DNA from: Syntrophaceae bacterium
Lineage (GTDB): Bacteria > Desulfobacterota > Syntrophia > Syntrophales > UBA2185
DNA length: 64,000 nt
Reading direction: 5' to 3'
NCBI GenBank assembly: GCA_003153775.1
Contig: PMBI01000083.1
Span: 1 to 64,000 of the forward strand
Shown: piece after piece, positions 16,619 through 26,041 of the stretch
Layout: the number at the start of each line of letters is the position of its first letter
Numbering within the stretch: position 1 is the stretch's first letter
Notes under the pieces: generated by a model
Databases searched by the model: none
What the model was told of the DNA's origin: nothing
Seen by the model: only the letters and a program-made list of their open reading frames with translations
Translations under genes and position numbers: made by a program

Positions 16619-17285
16619 GAAGGTCATCAAATCTGAAAACATTGACCTGGTGAGTTCCGCCCTTGGCAAGAAACGAGAATTCATAAGATTTTACCCTAAG
16701 GGGAAGGGGGATGTTGGCACAAGCGGCGGGAATAAAGGGAAAGACCCGAACAATTCAATTCACGCCGAACTTTCATCGAAGACTGAGAAGATCGAGAAAG
16801 AAGCCTATGCCAAAGGATTTGCTGAAGGTCTAAAAGCAGGTACTGAGAGCGAGAGAAGGAGGTTGTCTGACGCCATGGAGGCCCTTGCAAATTCTATGAG
16901 GGAACTGGATAGATTGAGGAATGGATGCCTCGAAGGAAATGAAGAAAAGATTTTGGACCTCATCTTTTCTGTAACGGAAAAGGTTATTAACCGCGAGATT
17001 TCCACAAGCAGAGACATAGTCCACGGCGTTCTGAAGAGTGCAATAAAACAGGTCATCGACAAGGATGGGATAACTATCAGGCTGAACCCCGAGGATTACC
17101 GGTATATGATGGAGATGAATCCCGGGGTAATCGATGGCTTCGATGACATAAGGAATATGTCTATAGTGGAGGACAGCAGCATCAGGCGGGGCGGGGTTGT
17201 TATAGATACATCGTCCGGCGAAGTGGATGCGAGATTGGATCAACAACTTCATGAGGTGAGAAAGGCCATGTCCGGCAAGAGATGA
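16611..17285 (+). CDS. fliH: Flagellar assembly protein FliH
   Basis: About 224 residues from TTG 16611, preceded by GGGAGG at a good distance; a TTG at 16578 would place the start well inside fliG. The N-terminus (LSEKVIKSENIDL) is typical of FliH. A Glu/Lys-rich helical middle with the glycine-spaced EAYAKGFAEGLKAG segment leads to a C-terminal domain (ILDLIFSVTEKVINREI…VDARLDQQLHEVRKAM) related to the ATPase stator subunits. FliH binds FliI and keeps the export ATPase in place at the C ring. Confidence 0.92.
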   Translation: MSEKVIKSENIDLVSSALGKKREFIRFYPKGKGDVGTSGGNKGKDPNNSIHAELSSKTEKIEKEAYAKGFAEGLKAGTESERRRLSDAMEALANSMRELDRLRNGCLEGNEEKILDLIFSVTEKVINREISTSRDIVHGVLKSAIKQVIDKDGITIRLNPEDYRYMMEMNPGVIDGFDDIRNMSIVEDSSIRRGGVVIDTSSGEVDARLDQQLHEVRKAMSGKR

Positions 17286-17306
17286 TGGCAGAGAGAGGCA
17301 CAAAGG

Positions 17307-18641
17307 ATGAATGAGGCAACAGCCGGCATTCTATTTGATTACGACAGATATAAGAAGTTAATTGCACATGCTAACCCTATTAAGGTTTTCGGTAAGGTAA
17401 GCCAGGTGATTGGCCTGGTGGTGGAAGGCCGTGGTCCCTGCACTTCAATCGGAGAAATGTGTGAAATTTTTGCAGATGGTAACGGTGAACCGCTCAGCGC
17501 CGAGGTCGTAGGTTTCAAGACCGGCAAGGTTCTCATGATGCCGCTTGAGGGTAATCGCGGCGTGGGACCCGGGTGCAAGATTGTATCGCTCGGTAAGAAG
17601 GCCGATGTCAGAGTGGGTAGAGGCCTTCTCGGGCGTGTGATTGACGGCATGGGGAATCCTATTGATGGAAAAGGGCGGATCGAATTTCAAACGGAGTACC
17701 CCATCTATTTCAGTCCCATCAACCCCATGTGGAGGAAGAGGGTTACGGACGTTATGGATCTCGGAATAAGATCCATAAACAGTCTGCTCTCCTGCGGAAA
17801 GGGACAGAAGATGGGTATTTTCTCCGGGTCGGGTGTCGGTAAGAGTGTTCTCTTAGGGATGATGGCAAAGAACACGAGGGCGGATGTAAATGTCATAGGC
17901 CTCATCGGTGAGAGAGGGCGGGAGGTTCGGGAGTTCCTGGAAAAGAATCTCGGTAAGGAAGGTCTTGATAGATCGGTCGTTGTTGTTGCTACATCGGATA
18001 CACACCCCATCATAAGGATGAGGGCCGCTTACGTGGCCACATCGATTGCCGAGTATTTCCGGGACCAGGGCAGTGACGTGCTCCTTATGGTAGATTCTCT
18101 GACAAGATTTGCTATGGCCCAGCGAGAAGTCGGGCTTTCCATCGGCGAGCCGCCGACGACAAAAGGATACACCCCTTCGGTATTCAGTCTCATGCCGAAG
18201 CTGCTCGAAAGGGTCGGTGCCGTGGAAGGAAAGGGAAGCATAACGGGACTGTATGCAATCCTGGTGGAGGGCAATGATTTTGATGAGCCTATAGCAGATG
18301 CAGCAAGATCTATTCTGGACGGCCACATCGTACTGTCCCGCAGCCTGGCAGCGAAGAATCATTACCCGGCAGTGGATGTTTTAAACAGCATCAGCAGGGT
18401 GATGATTGATATTGTGGATAAGGAACACAAAATAAAAGCCAACCATATCCTGAATATCCTCGCAACATACAGAAAAGCGGAAGACCTCATAAATATTGGA
18501 GCCTATGTCAAGGGCAGCAACCCTGAAGTGGATTATGCGATGGAGATGATTGGCAGAGTAAATGCCTTTCTGATGCAGGCCATTGACGAGAAGGTAGGTT
18601 TTGCGGAAAGCAGAAAGGATATGTTTGCGCTATTGGCATAG
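17307..18641 (+). CDS. fliI: Flagellum-specific export ATPase FliI
   Basis: 444 residues. It has the F1-beta-like fold motifs: Walker A GSGVGKSVL near residue 174, Walker B with DVLLMVDSLTRFAMAQREV, and the type III ATPase signature GEPPTTKGYTPSVF. FliI hydrolyses ATP at the base of the export gate, with FliH and FliJ, to help unfold and load substrates. It lies between fliH and fliJ as in most flagellar operons. Confidence 0.96.
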   Translation: MNEATAGILFDYDRYKKLIAHANPIKVFGKVSQVIGLVVEGRGPCTSIGEMCEIFADGNGEPLSAEVVGFKTGKVLMMPLEGNRGVGPGCKIVSLGKKADVRVGRGLLGRVIDGMGNPIDGKGRIEFQTEYPIYFSPINPMWRKRVTDVMDLGIRSINSLLSCGKGQKMGIFSGSGVGKSVLLGMMAKNTRADVNVIGLIGERGREVREFLEKNLGKEGLDRSVVVVATSDTHPIIRMRAAYVATSIAEYFRDQGSDVLLMVDSLTRFAMAQREVGLSIGEPPTTKGYTPSVFSLMPKLLERVGAVEGKGSITGLYAILVEGNDFDEPIADAARSILDGHIVLSRSLAAKNHYPAVDVLNSISRVMIDIVDKEHKIKANHILNILATYRKAEDLINIGAYVKGSNPEVDYAMEMIGRVNAFLMQAIDEKVGFAESRKDMFALLA

Positions 18642-18652
18642 GTTGGAGCGGT

Positions 18653-19096
18653 ATGTTTCAATTTGATCTGGAAGCGGTATTAAAATACAGGGTACGAATT
18701 GAGGAGCAGTGTCAACTCGCGCTGGCCGAAGCGGCAAAACGTCTGCAATATGCCCTGGATGTCCTGGAAGGTTTGCAAAAGGAAAAAAATGATATAATCC
18801 GGCATTTCGTAAAAATGCAGGAAAACGTCATAACATCAGATGTCATAAAGAGGCACTTCAGCTTCATAGAATATCTGAAATCCAGAGAAGAAAAGCAGGA
18901 AGCGATCATCATGAAAATGAAAGAGGAGGTGAGTTCTGAGAGACAGAACCTCCTCGAAGCTGCAAAGAAGAGGAAGGCGATGGAAGCTCTACGCGAAAAG
19001 AAAATGGCGGCATACGATTCCGAGATGGCGGCCAAGGACCGTAAGGAACTCGATGACTTTGCCGTAATCAAATTCGGTAATGGTATGAGAAAATGA
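18653..19096 (+). CDS. fliJ: Flagellar export protein FliJ
   Basis: 147 residues, almost wholly helical and highly charged, starting FQFDLEAVLKYRVRIEEQCQ as FliJ proteins do, and forming a long antiparallel coiled coil. FliJ acts as the central stalk of the FliI ring and interacts with the export gate protein FlhA. It starts 11 bases after fliI and its end overlaps the start of the MotE gene by four bases (ATGA). Sequence conservation in this family is low; the call relies on pattern and position. Confidence 0.9.
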   Translation: MFQFDLEAVLKYRVRIEEQCQLALAEAAKRLQYALDVLEGLQKEKNDIIRHFVKMQENVITSDVIKRHFSFIEYLKSREEKQEAIIMKMKEEVSSERQNLLEAAKKRKAMEALREKKMAAYDSEMAAKDRKELDDFAVIKFGNGMRK

Positions 19097-19677
19097 AAAA
19101 GATAATTATCGCAATTGAAATTCTCGTTGTATTTCTGTTTATAGCAAAGATTCTTGCTATAGGAGAAATTGTGAAGAGGTCTGACATTTCCGACTATCTG
19201 TTGTGGACCGTCAAGTCCGCGCTCGCTGATTCGTCATCGTCAACGACTGCCGGCTCTTTGTCAACAAGAGACATTTCCGTAGATGCGCTGGCTTCTGAAA
19301 GAAGTCTTATATCTACCTTGTCGGATAGACGGAGGCAATTGGAGAACAAGGAAAATCTCATAAGGTTTGAGGAAAAGAAGATCAGTTCGCTGAGGAACGA
19401 GATTGCAGCAAGAATAGAGATGATCCGGGGTCGGGAAGAAAAGATGACGTCTCCTCAGGAATCTGTCAGATCCCAAGATAACACAAGATTCAAAGAATTG
19501 GCAAAGGTGTATGAAGCGACTCCCCCCGATAAAGTCGGTGCCCTATTAAACAACATGGATAGCAAAACAGCAGCGGGGATTATCATGCAGATGAATGTGA
19601 AAAAAGCCGGCGCCGTATGGGGACAACTTAATCCGGAGAAGGCTGTAGAAATCACCAAAGCCATAGCCAATATATAA
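19093..19677 (+). CDS. MotE-like flagellar protein (MgtE N-terminal-type domain)
   Basis: 194 residues: an N-terminal membrane helix (about 1-22), a Ser-rich stretch, a coiled coil (about 70-115) and a C-terminal helical domain with YEATPPDKVGALLNNMDSKTAAGIIMQM and KKAGAVWGQLNPEKAVEI. This is the usual gene after fliJ in many Gram-negative clusters; family members called MotE act as chaperones for the stator protein MotC in rhizobia, and their role elsewhere is less clear. A longer paralogue with a SPOR domain is at 2064. A short hairpin (19684-19699) follows the stop. Confidence 0.85.
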   Translation: MKKIIIAIEILVVFLFIAKILAIGEIVKRSDISDYLLWTVKSALADSSSSTTAGSLSTRDISVDALASERSLISTLSDRRRQLENKENLIRFEEKKISSLRNEIAARIEMIRGREEKMTSPQESVRSQDNTRFKELAKVYEATPPDKVGALLNNMDSKTAAGIIMQMNVKKAGAVWGQLNPEKAVEITKAIANI

Positions 19678-19683
19678 TACCTT

Positions 19684-19699
19684 CCGGAATTCTTTCCGG
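19684..19699. terminator. Hairpin after the MotE gene, possible weak terminator
   Basis: CCGGAA (19684-19689) and TTCCGG (19694-19699) form a six-base-pair stem with a TTCT loop immediately after the stop codon. No T run follows, so it may instead protect the transcript end. Confidence 0.3.
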
Positions 19700-19980
19700 A
19701 TCATTACAAGAGCGACTCAGCGTCTGATTAAGCATCATCTCGCTCCTGCGGAAAAAATCAATCCCATCTTCCCTTGCAGCCATGGCCACTCCTGCCTGAG
19801 GCCGATCCAGCAGGCCCTCTTCGAAGAAAATCTTCTTAAGAGGACAAGCTACGACCTGCTCCCGGTTTATTCTACCGCAGCCGGGGACTTGCAGAATCTA
19901 CTCTCGGCGAGTCCTGTGAAATACCAACGGCATTCTTGTGGTTACGCAGGTATTTTTTGTAGGCGGCCCGGTGGGAGGGT

Positions 19981-19995
19981 GGGCAATATTTGCCC
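19981..19995. promoter_or_regulatory. Palindromic candidate enhancer site upstream of fliK
   Basis: GGGCAATATTTGCCC is a perfect six-base inverted repeat with a TAT centre and matches the pattern GGGMAAWWTTTKCCC shared with sites upstream of flgB and flgF. Its centre lies 81 bases upstream of the GG of the fliK sigma-54 promoter. The other approximately 280 bases from 19700 to 19980 hold no gene that I can support. Confidence 0.5.
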
Positions 19996-20067
19996 TCTTT
20001 GAACTTCTATCAGCTTTATCTTTCTATAACATCTCAAAGTTATTCATCATTTAATTAGTGTAGGCCG

Positions 20068-20083
20068 TGGCATATCTCTTGCT
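20068..20083 (+). promoter_or_regulatory. Sigma-54 promoter of the fliK-flgD-flgE operon
   Basis: TGGCATATCTCTTGCT, near-perfect to the consensus, with GG (20069-20070) and GC (20081-20082) ten bases apart. Transcription should start near 20094, leaving a leader of only about 20 bases before the preferred fliK start at 20116. Confidence 0.88.
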
Positions 20084-20115
20084 CATGCCCATTCTTAAAA
20101 ATGCCAGAGGATAAA

Positions 20116-21684
20116 ATGGATTCTTCAATTGCCGAGGTGACATTGAAAGGAAGCCCAAGTGATCAGCCCGCTGGTCAGGGTCTCTCCTCTATTAAGAAAA
20201 GGGAAAAGGGAAATGCTATCACAGCAGACATTGCCGCCCTGATCGGGGCGCCTGGCTCATTTGCAAGTTTGCTCAGCAAGAAAGGTGATGGCGGCAAAGA
20301 GGGCGCCGTAAGCCCGCAGGCAGAATCAGCAGCCGGAAAGGATGAGGTGGGAAAGGCTTCAGGTGGCGGCATTAACAGCGGCCGAGAATCTTTCTTGCTA
20401 AAGACGGCGATAGGACATGCGGGAATAGAGGCTGTTGCACTCGGAGCGGAGACATCATCTGAGAAGAATGCCAATACTGTTCCTGCAATTCCGACAACAG
20501 GAGATGTTTCAGAGATAAAAATGAGAGGGAAATGGAATCCTGAGACCGCAGCAAAGACCCAAATCATCAAGGAGGGAGAAGTCACGGGTGAAGACGATGC
20601 GGTGAATCCGTCGAAGGGGTCCTCAACTCAGGGAGGGGAGGCTTTACGCAGCGGATCCGTTTCAGAACAAGGGAAGAGGATATTATTGAATGAGGGAATA
20701 AGTGAATTGGGCAATGCAGAAAAGTTGCCTTCAGGGGACGCAAAGCCTCCGGATGGTGAAGCAGGCAGAGAGTCGGCAGCATTGTCAACAGACGCATTGA
20801 AGGGAAACAGCTTTACAAAGAAGAGCGCAGCCGACGGAGCGAGAGTTCTTTCCGGTGATGAAGTGGGAGATCAGAAAATCCGAGGCGGCCAAGACTTGCT
20901 GAAAGGATCGGACGTTAAAGGATCAAGCATCAGCAACGTTTCACCGGATTCCAAGGGACGCGAGATGTCGTCAATAAAGGAAGGCGCCCAATACTCTGCC
21001 GACTTTGTGAAAGACAATGTGACTTCCATCCGTCAGATAGAGACGGAAAATGAGAAGGTAGATAATCTTAGGAATCTCTCCGCTGCGGGTCTCAAATCGG
21101 AAAGACCTCTTCAAAACGGGGCTGAAGATATACAGGCAGGCAAGACCGATTCGCCACTGCCATCAACACAGACTGATTTTTCCATGGTGAATGGCATTTG
21201 GAGCGATGTAAGAACAAGCGTGAATGATAGATTCGCTGCCCCTCCCGTATTTCAGGAAATTGCCGGCCAAATCATAGACGGCGCATCGAATATGCTGATG
21301 AAAGGTTCCAGCAGGATCGTCATCACCTTGGAGCCGCCCAACCTCGGCACATTGAATATGGATGTCAGGGTCCAGCACGATATGGTCAGGATGGTGTTGA
21401 TTGCTGATAACAATGAGGTTAAGCAGGTCTTGCACGCCAATCTCGACCAGCTGAAAACAGCGCTGCAGGGTCAGGGGTTAAACATCGACCGTTTCGATGT
21501 CCTCGTTCATGACAGATCGTATGAGGGAAACCAGGGATTTCAGCCGGGAGGGGGCGCCCTCTTTGACGGCGGTCGAGGCGGAAGGAGCGATACAAAAGGC
21601 GATGGCTTGCCGTCTCAGATGTTGCCGTCCGGAGGAAATGAAATAAATGAACCATATTTGGGAATTATAAGTTTATTTGTGTAG
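20116..21684 (+). CDS. fliK: Flagellar hook-length control protein FliK
   Basis: 522 residues from ATG 20116, which has AGAGG five bases upstream; an ATG at 20101 in frame lies too close to the sigma-54 start site to carry a ribosome site. The first 370 residues are low-complexity, rich in Ser, Gly, Lys and Glu, as in the ruler part of FliK. The C-terminal Flg_hook domain (about 390-490) contains ITLEPPNLGTLNMDVRVQHDMVRMVLIADNNEVKQVL. FliK measures the hook and triggers the export switch through FlhB. It is followed by flgD and flgE, the hook genes it controls. A second FliK-like protein is encoded at 37810. Confidence 0.9.
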   Translation: MDSSIAEVTLKGSPSDQPAGQGLSSIKKREKGNAITADIAALIGAPGSFASLLSKKGDGGKEGAVSPQAESAAGKDEVGKASGGGINSGRESFLLKTAIGHAGIEAVALGAETSSEKNANTVPAIPTTGDVSEIKMRGKWNPETAAKTQIIKEGEVTGEDDAVNPSKGSSTQGGEALRSGSVSEQGKRILLNEGISELGNAEKLPSGDAKPPDGEAGRESAALSTDALKGNSFTKKSAADGARVLSGDEVGDQKIRGGQDLLKGSDVKGSSISNVSPDSKGREMSSIKEGAQYSADFVKDNVTSIRQIETENEKVDNLRNLSAAGLKSERPLQNGAEDIQAGKTDSPLPSTQTDFSMVNGIWSDVRTSVNDRFAAPPVFQEIAGQIIDGASNMLMKGSSRIVITLEPPNLGTLNMDVRVQHDMVRMVLIADNNEVKQVLHANLDQLKTALQGQGLNIDRFDVLVHDRSYEGNQGFQPGGGALFDGGRGGRSDTKGDGLPSQMLPSGGNEINEPYLGIISLFV

Positions 21685-21714
21685 TTAATTAATTAGATAT
21701 GTGAGGTGAATAGC

Positions 21715-22356
21715 ATGAGTACGGTAGCAGGCGTCAGCAGCGGAACCACAAATGCCGCTGCAACCAACAAGGTACTGGGGCAGGATGACTTCCTCAAGAT
21801 GTTGATTGCTCAGCTGCAGAATCAGGACCCCCTTAATCCCCTTCAGGGAGCCGATTTTGCCGCCCAGCTCGCCCAGTTTTCGAGTCTCGATCAGCTAACG
21901 CAGATGAATACACAACTGAGCGCTTTGACATCATCTCTTTCTTCGACGAACAACAGTCAATTGGTTGGTCTCATCGGAGATGCAGTTGTCGCGAACGGAA
22001 ACTCTATCACAGTGAGTGGTGCGACAACCCAACTGGCTTATAATTTATCGCAGAACGCCCGCCAGGGAACTATCAAAATTAATGATAGTCAGGGTAATCT
22101 CGTACAAACACTCACATTCGGGTCGCAACAGGCAGGCAGTAACACGATGAACTGGAACACTGCGGGCGTGCAGCCGGGAACGTATACTTTCACGGTATCC
22201 GCTGTAGATGCCAAGGGAGGTCCAGTGACTGCGAGTACAATGACTACGGGTCTCGTAACGGGTGTCACATTCCAAAATGGTGTGCCGTATCTTTCCGTCA
22301 ATGGACAGAGTATTGCTTTCGGAGATATTTTGTACATCACAAAGTCCGGGATTTGA
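21715..22356 (+). CDS. flgD: Flagellar hook assembly protein FlgD
   Basis: 213 residues from ATG 21715 (GAGGTG six bases upstream; a GTG at 21706 also in frame). The N-terminus has the FlgD signature LGQDDFLKMLIAQLQNQDPLNPLQGADFAAQLAQFSS-type stretch, followed by a tudor-like and Fn3-like C-terminal half (LSQNARQGTIKINDSQG). FlgD caps the growing hook while FlgE subunits add and is then replaced by FlgK. It lies between fliK and flgE. Confidence 0.95.
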   Translation: MSTVAGVSSGTTNAAATNKVLGQDDFLKMLIAQLQNQDPLNPLQGADFAAQLAQFSSLDQLTQMNTQLSALTSSLSSTNNSQLVGLIGDAVVANGNSITVSGATTQLAYNLSQNARQGTIKINDSQGNLVQTLTFGSQQAGSNTMNWNTAGVQPGTYTFTVSAVDAKGGPVTASTMTTGLVTGVTFQNGVPYLSVNGQSIAFGDILYITKSGI

Positions 22357-22458
22357 TGGCACGGGATGGCAGATTTCTGCGATAAGGTCGATGATCCATT
22401 ATAAAGTCTGCAAGTAGAGACGCTAAGCATAATATAAGACATAAGGAGGTCATGAAAA

Positions 22459-23988
22459 ATGGGTAGTGCATTATGGGCGGGAATTTCGGGTTTGAATGCC
22501 AGCTCCACGGAGATGGACGTTATTGCAAACAACGTTGCTAACGTCAATACGATTGGTTACAAGGCCGGGAAGACATACTTCTCCGACGTTTTAAGCCAGA
22601 GTCTTTCAGGCGGTACAGGCTCAATGCAGGTGGGCCGCGGCGTCCAGGTGACGGAGGTCGGCACCCAGTTCGGCCCCGGTTCATTTGAGACGACGGGAAA
22701 CGCGACGGACGTTGCCATTGACGGGGATGGTTTCTTTATGGTGAACGACAAGAACAACGCATCATATTACACCCGTGCGGGATCATTTCACCTTGACAGT
22801 GCCGGCAATCTTGTCGAGACAAACGGGTATAAGCTTCAGGGCTACAATTTCTTCGGCGGCGCAATGAATAATATTACGGATTTAAACCTGAGTAATGTCC
22901 AGTCAGCACCCTTGGCGACCACCATTTTCTCCGTCGGCGCGAATCTGGACGCCGGCACAGCGACAGGCGATACCTTTTCGACGACACAGACGGTGTATGA
23001 TACCCTGGGGGAGAAGCACAGCCTCGGTGTTACATTTCGAAAGACAGAGACGAATAATATGTGGAGCTTCCAATGCGCCTTAGATGGAGTGAATGCGACG
23101 GCCCAGACCTATGAGGGCCTCAAGTTTGATAACACCACAGGGGATCTCAGTAAAATATACACAGGGACCGTAGGTGCTCTCGCGGTTGGCGTCGGCGCCG
23201 GCGCAGGAACGATTGCTCTTAATCAGCCGGGGCAGATTTATCAGACAGGGACTATGATTCTGACGAAGACGGGAGCGGGGGATACGGCTTCAGACTGGTC
23301 TATAACGAATTTCGGCGGCTACACTAATGCCACGATTCTTTCCGCTACGGCAGCGGCGGTTACCGTCGATCTTGACGGCAATGGCGGCGCTGATTTGACT
23401 CTCAACCAGACTACGCATTTCGCGCAGAACAGCACGGGCACATTCACGCTAACGCACACGGAAGCGACGCCTGTGGATCTCTCTGTAACCTTTACCGCGC
23501 CCAGCAATGGTGCGACAATCGGCGCCGGTAATGTGGTCACGTGGGATTTGGCCGGCAATACCTCTTTGCCGATTACGGACTATGCGAGCACGTCGGTCAT
23601 TAATTCACTCTCAAATGACGGTTATGCCTCCGGGCTCTTGAAGAGCCTCTCGATAACAAATGACGGAAAGATCAGCGGCTTCTTCACCAACGGTCAAACA
23701 GCAGATGTTGCGCAGATCGTGCTGGCTAATTTCAGCGACCCTCGGGGCCTGAAGAAAATGGGTTCCAATCTGTTCGGCGAGACGGTAAATTCGGGACCGG
23801 CAATAATGAACGTCCCGGGGGCCTCGGGTATGGGCAACGTTGCCTCAAACAGCCTCGAGATGTCTAATACAGACATCGCTACGGAATTCATCAACATGAT
23901 CACGGCTCAGAAATCCTACTCCGCAAATGCAAGGGTAATTACTACTGAGGACCAGATGCTCACAGAGCTGATAAATATCAAGAGATAA
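22459..23988 (+). CDS. flgE: Flagellar hook protein FlgE
   Basis: 509 residues with AAGGAGG upstream of the ATG. The N-terminal axial motif (SSTEMDVIANNVANVNTIGYK) and the C-terminal one (NSLEMSNTDIATEFINMITAQKSYSANARVI) frame a Thr/Gly/Asp-rich central part with beta-sheet character that would be the exposed D1/D2 domains. FlgE builds the curved hook that joins rod and filament. The size is slightly above the shortest forms. The gene ends the fliK-flgDE operon: a strong hairpin follows. Confidence 0.95.
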   Translation: MGSALWAGISGLNASSTEMDVIANNVANVNTIGYKAGKTYFSDVLSQSLSGGTGSMQVGRGVQVTEVGTQFGPGSFETTGNATDVAIDGDGFFMVNDKNNASYYTRAGSFHLDSAGNLVETNGYKLQGYNFFGGAMNNITDLNLSNVQSAPLATTIFSVGANLDAGTATGDTFSTTQTVYDTLGEKHSLGVTFRKTETNNMWSFQCALDGVNATAQTYEGLKFDNTTGDLSKIYTGTVGALAVGVGAGAGTIALNQPGQIYQTGTMILTKTGAGDTASDWSITNFGGYTNATILSATAAAVTVDLDGNGGADLTLNQTTHFAQNSTGTFTLTHTEATPVDLSVTFTAPSNGATIGAGNVVTWDLAGNTSLPITDYASTSVINSLSNDGYASGLLKSLSITNDGKISGFFTNGQTADVAQIVLANFSDPRGLKKMGSNLFGETVNSGPAIMNVPGASGMGNVASNSLEMSNTDIATEFINMITAQKSYSANARVITTEDQMLTELINIKR

Positions 23989-24004
23989 TAAACGAGTTAA
24001 CCGA

Positions 24005-24045
24005 AAAGGAAAGGGCTGAGGACGGTTTCCCCAGCCCTTTCCTTT
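24005..24045 (+). terminator. Terminator after flgE
   Basis: A perfect 14-base-pair stem (24005-24018 with 24032-24045) and a 13-base loop, 17 bases after the flgE stop, ending in TTT. It should end the fliK-flgDE transcript. Confidence 0.75.
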
Positions 24046-24272
24046 CTCGTCAAATTTCTGACTATTCGTCAAAAAGACCCTAATGGAAATATCTGCGGCA
24101 ACACTTCAATGAATTTATTCAATATGGGGTTTTAGCTTGCCTCACCTTCCAGATTTATAAAATACGAGTTATATCAGCATAGTAAGCGCTTAGCATCGTC
24201 AGGGTTATACCCTTACATTTTGAGTTGCGCGTCGGGCTTTCGTCGGGCCGTGCGCATATGTCTTTATCTGTC

Positions 24273-24288
24273 TGGTATATTATTTGCT
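24273..24288 (+). promoter_or_regulatory. Sigma-54 promoter of the fliL-fliMNOPQR operon
   Basis: TGGTATATTATTTGCT with GG (24274-24275) and GC (24286-24287) ten bases apart, about 75 bases before fliL. The region between the flgE terminator and this promoter holds no gene; a short palindrome GGGTTATACCC (24202-24212) differs in length from the sites before flgB, fliK and flgF. Confidence 0.85.
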
Positions 24289-24364
24289 ACTACAGTTCGT
24301 GAAGAATTGAGGTCAGGACTTTCAGAAGTAAACAAAAAAATCTTATTATGATTACGAGGGGACG

Positions 24365-24850
24365 ATGGCAAGAGAAGAAAAGGAAGAGCCGGCCGTAGAA
24401 GATGTTCCGCAAAAGAAGAAATTACCTATCAAGAAACTTATCATTATAGGTGTTGCCGCGTTGATCCTGGTGGGCGGCGGCACCGGAGGGGCTATCTACT
24501 ATAAGAAGATGTCCGAAAAGAAGGAGCAGGCGCAGCAGCAGGCGCCGGTGAGCGCAGTATGGCCTATGGAGCCTTTTATTGTGAACATACTTGATCAGGG
24601 CACCGATCGGTATTTGAAGATTATTATAGAGCTCGACATTTCGGACAAGAACTGCATCGCAGAGCTTAACCAGTTGAAGCCAAAACTGAGGGACAATGTC
24701 TTGGACCTTCTCTCATCAAAATCCTATAAGGATATTGTGGATATTAATGGCAAGCAGCGCCTGCGCGACGAGATACTGATGCGTCTCAACACATTTCTCA
24801 CGGGAGGAAAAATCGTCAAGGTTTATTTCACGGAATTCGTCGTCCAATAG
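24365..24850 (+). CDS. fliL: Flagellar basal body-associated protein FliL
   Basis: 161 residues: a short charged cytoplasmic tail, one membrane helix (about 25-45), a Gln/Lys linker, and the periplasmic FliL domain with YLKIIIELDISD, LRDNVLDLLSSKSYKDI and a C-terminal VYFTEFVVQ. FliL rings surround the stator and support torque. It is the first gene of the fliLMNOPQR group. A second FliL-like gene is at 34912. Confidence 0.92.
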   Translation: MAREEKEEPAVEDVPQKKKLPIKKLIIIGVAALILVGGGTGGAIYYKKMSEKKEQAQQQAPVSAVWPMEPFIVNILDQGTDRYLKIIIELDISDKNCIAELNQLKPKLRDNVLDLLSSKSYKDIVDINGKQRLRDEILMRLNTFLTGGKIVKVYFTEFVVQ

Positions 24851-25039
24851 TTGATTACGAGAGCCATACGATGCATTGCGGGTATATTTTTTGACACGAA
24901 GGCATGAAAAAGAAATTGATGGAATGTGTCAAATCAATTTGTCTGAGAGCCGCCTTTTTATTGTGGGGACTCGATTACAGAAACCGATCGGAGAAACGGG
25001 CCGGTCATTTAAGACATAACGTGCAATAAGGGTTTTCTC

Positions 25040-26041
25040 ATGTCCCAAATACTATCACAGGAAGAGGTAGACGCCCTTCTCAAGGGGATATCTGATGGTG
25101 ATGTCGAAACGGAGTCGCAGAAAGAACAGGACCCCTCAGTCGCCGTCCGCTATGATCTGACCAGCCAGGATCGCATAATCCGGGGGAGAATGCCCACCCT
25201 CGAGATGACAAATGAAAAGTTTGCCCGCTTATTCAGGGCCTCTCTTTCAGCATTGCTTAGAAAGGTTGTCAGTGTCAGCGCCCTGTCCATTGATACCATA
25301 AAGTACGGAGACTTCCTCAAAACATTGCCCGTTCCCACGAGCCTGCATCTTTTCCGGATAGATCCGTTGAGAGGGAATGCGATCGTCGTTGTTGAGTCAA
25401 AAGTCATATTCACCTTGGTAGACATAGTCTTCGGAGGTTCGGGAAGAGAGGCGTACAAAGTAGAGGGCAGAGAATTCACGGCAATTGAGAATAACCTGAT
25501 CAAGAAGGTTGTCATGAGCGCACTCCTTGACCTCGAAAAAGCATGGAAGACGCTCTTAGATGCAAGAATGACCTATCAGAGGTCTGAAATCAATCCTCAG
25601 TTTGCCCATATTGTTCCTTTGACTGACGTTGTCATCGTCGTTAATTTTGAGATCGAGATGGATTATACCTCAGGCGTCATGTCTTTGTGTATCCCATATT
25701 CTACGTTGGAACCGATCAGGGATAAGTTACAAGCGGGGTTTCAAAGCGATCAACTCGAGGTCGATAAAGATTGGGAAAAACGTTTGAAGGAAGAGTTGAT
25801 GTCTTCCGGCCTTGAGATGGTGGCGCAGTTGGGACGCACCCATCTTTTGACCCGGGATGTTAGAGATCTCAAGATAGGGGACGTCATCCTGCTGGATCGC
25901 TATGCATCGGACAGCATAGATATCTACGTGGAAGGTATTCCTAAGTTCAAGGCGTTTCCGGGCGTGCACAGGGGAAATCAGGCGTTACAGATCCAACACT
26001 TAAACAGCAGAAAAGAGGTTACTCAGTATGGAGCAGAATGA
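25040..26041 (+). CDS. fliM: Flagellar motor switch protein FliM
   Basis: 333 residues. It starts with the CheY-P-binding motif LSQEEVDALLKGI, followed by the CheC-like middle domain (MPTLEMTNEKFARLFRASL) and a C-terminal SpoA domain ending in VEGIPKFKAFPGVHRGNQALQI. FliM forms the wall of the C ring with FliG and FliN and receives the chemotactic signal. The 189 bases before it contain an inverted repeat TTGACAC (24891-24897) with GTGTCAA (24926-24932). Its 3' end overlaps fliN by 14 bases. Confidence 0.96.
   Translation: MSQILSQEEVDALLKGISDGDVETESQKEQDPSVAVRYDLTSQDRIIRGRMPTLEMTNEKFARLFRASLSALLRKVVSVSALSIDTIKYGDFLKTLPVPTSLHLFRIDPLRGNAIVVVESKVIFTLVDIVFGGSGREAYKVEGREFTAIENNLIKKVVMSALLDLEKAWKTLLDARMTYQRSEINPQFAHIVPLTDVVIVVNFEIEMDYTSGVMSLCIPYSTLEPIRDKLQAGFQSDQLEVDKDWEKRLKEELMSSGLEMVAQLGRTHLLTRDVRDLKIGDVILLDRYASDSIDIYVEGIPKFKAFPGVHRGNQALQIQHLNSRKEVTQYGAE

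Noticed and set aside
24871-24895. GGTATATTTTTTGA upstream of fliM as a further sigma-54 promoter
   Set aside because: Spacing fits, but the essential GC at -12 is GA; fliM is more likely read from the fliL promoter.
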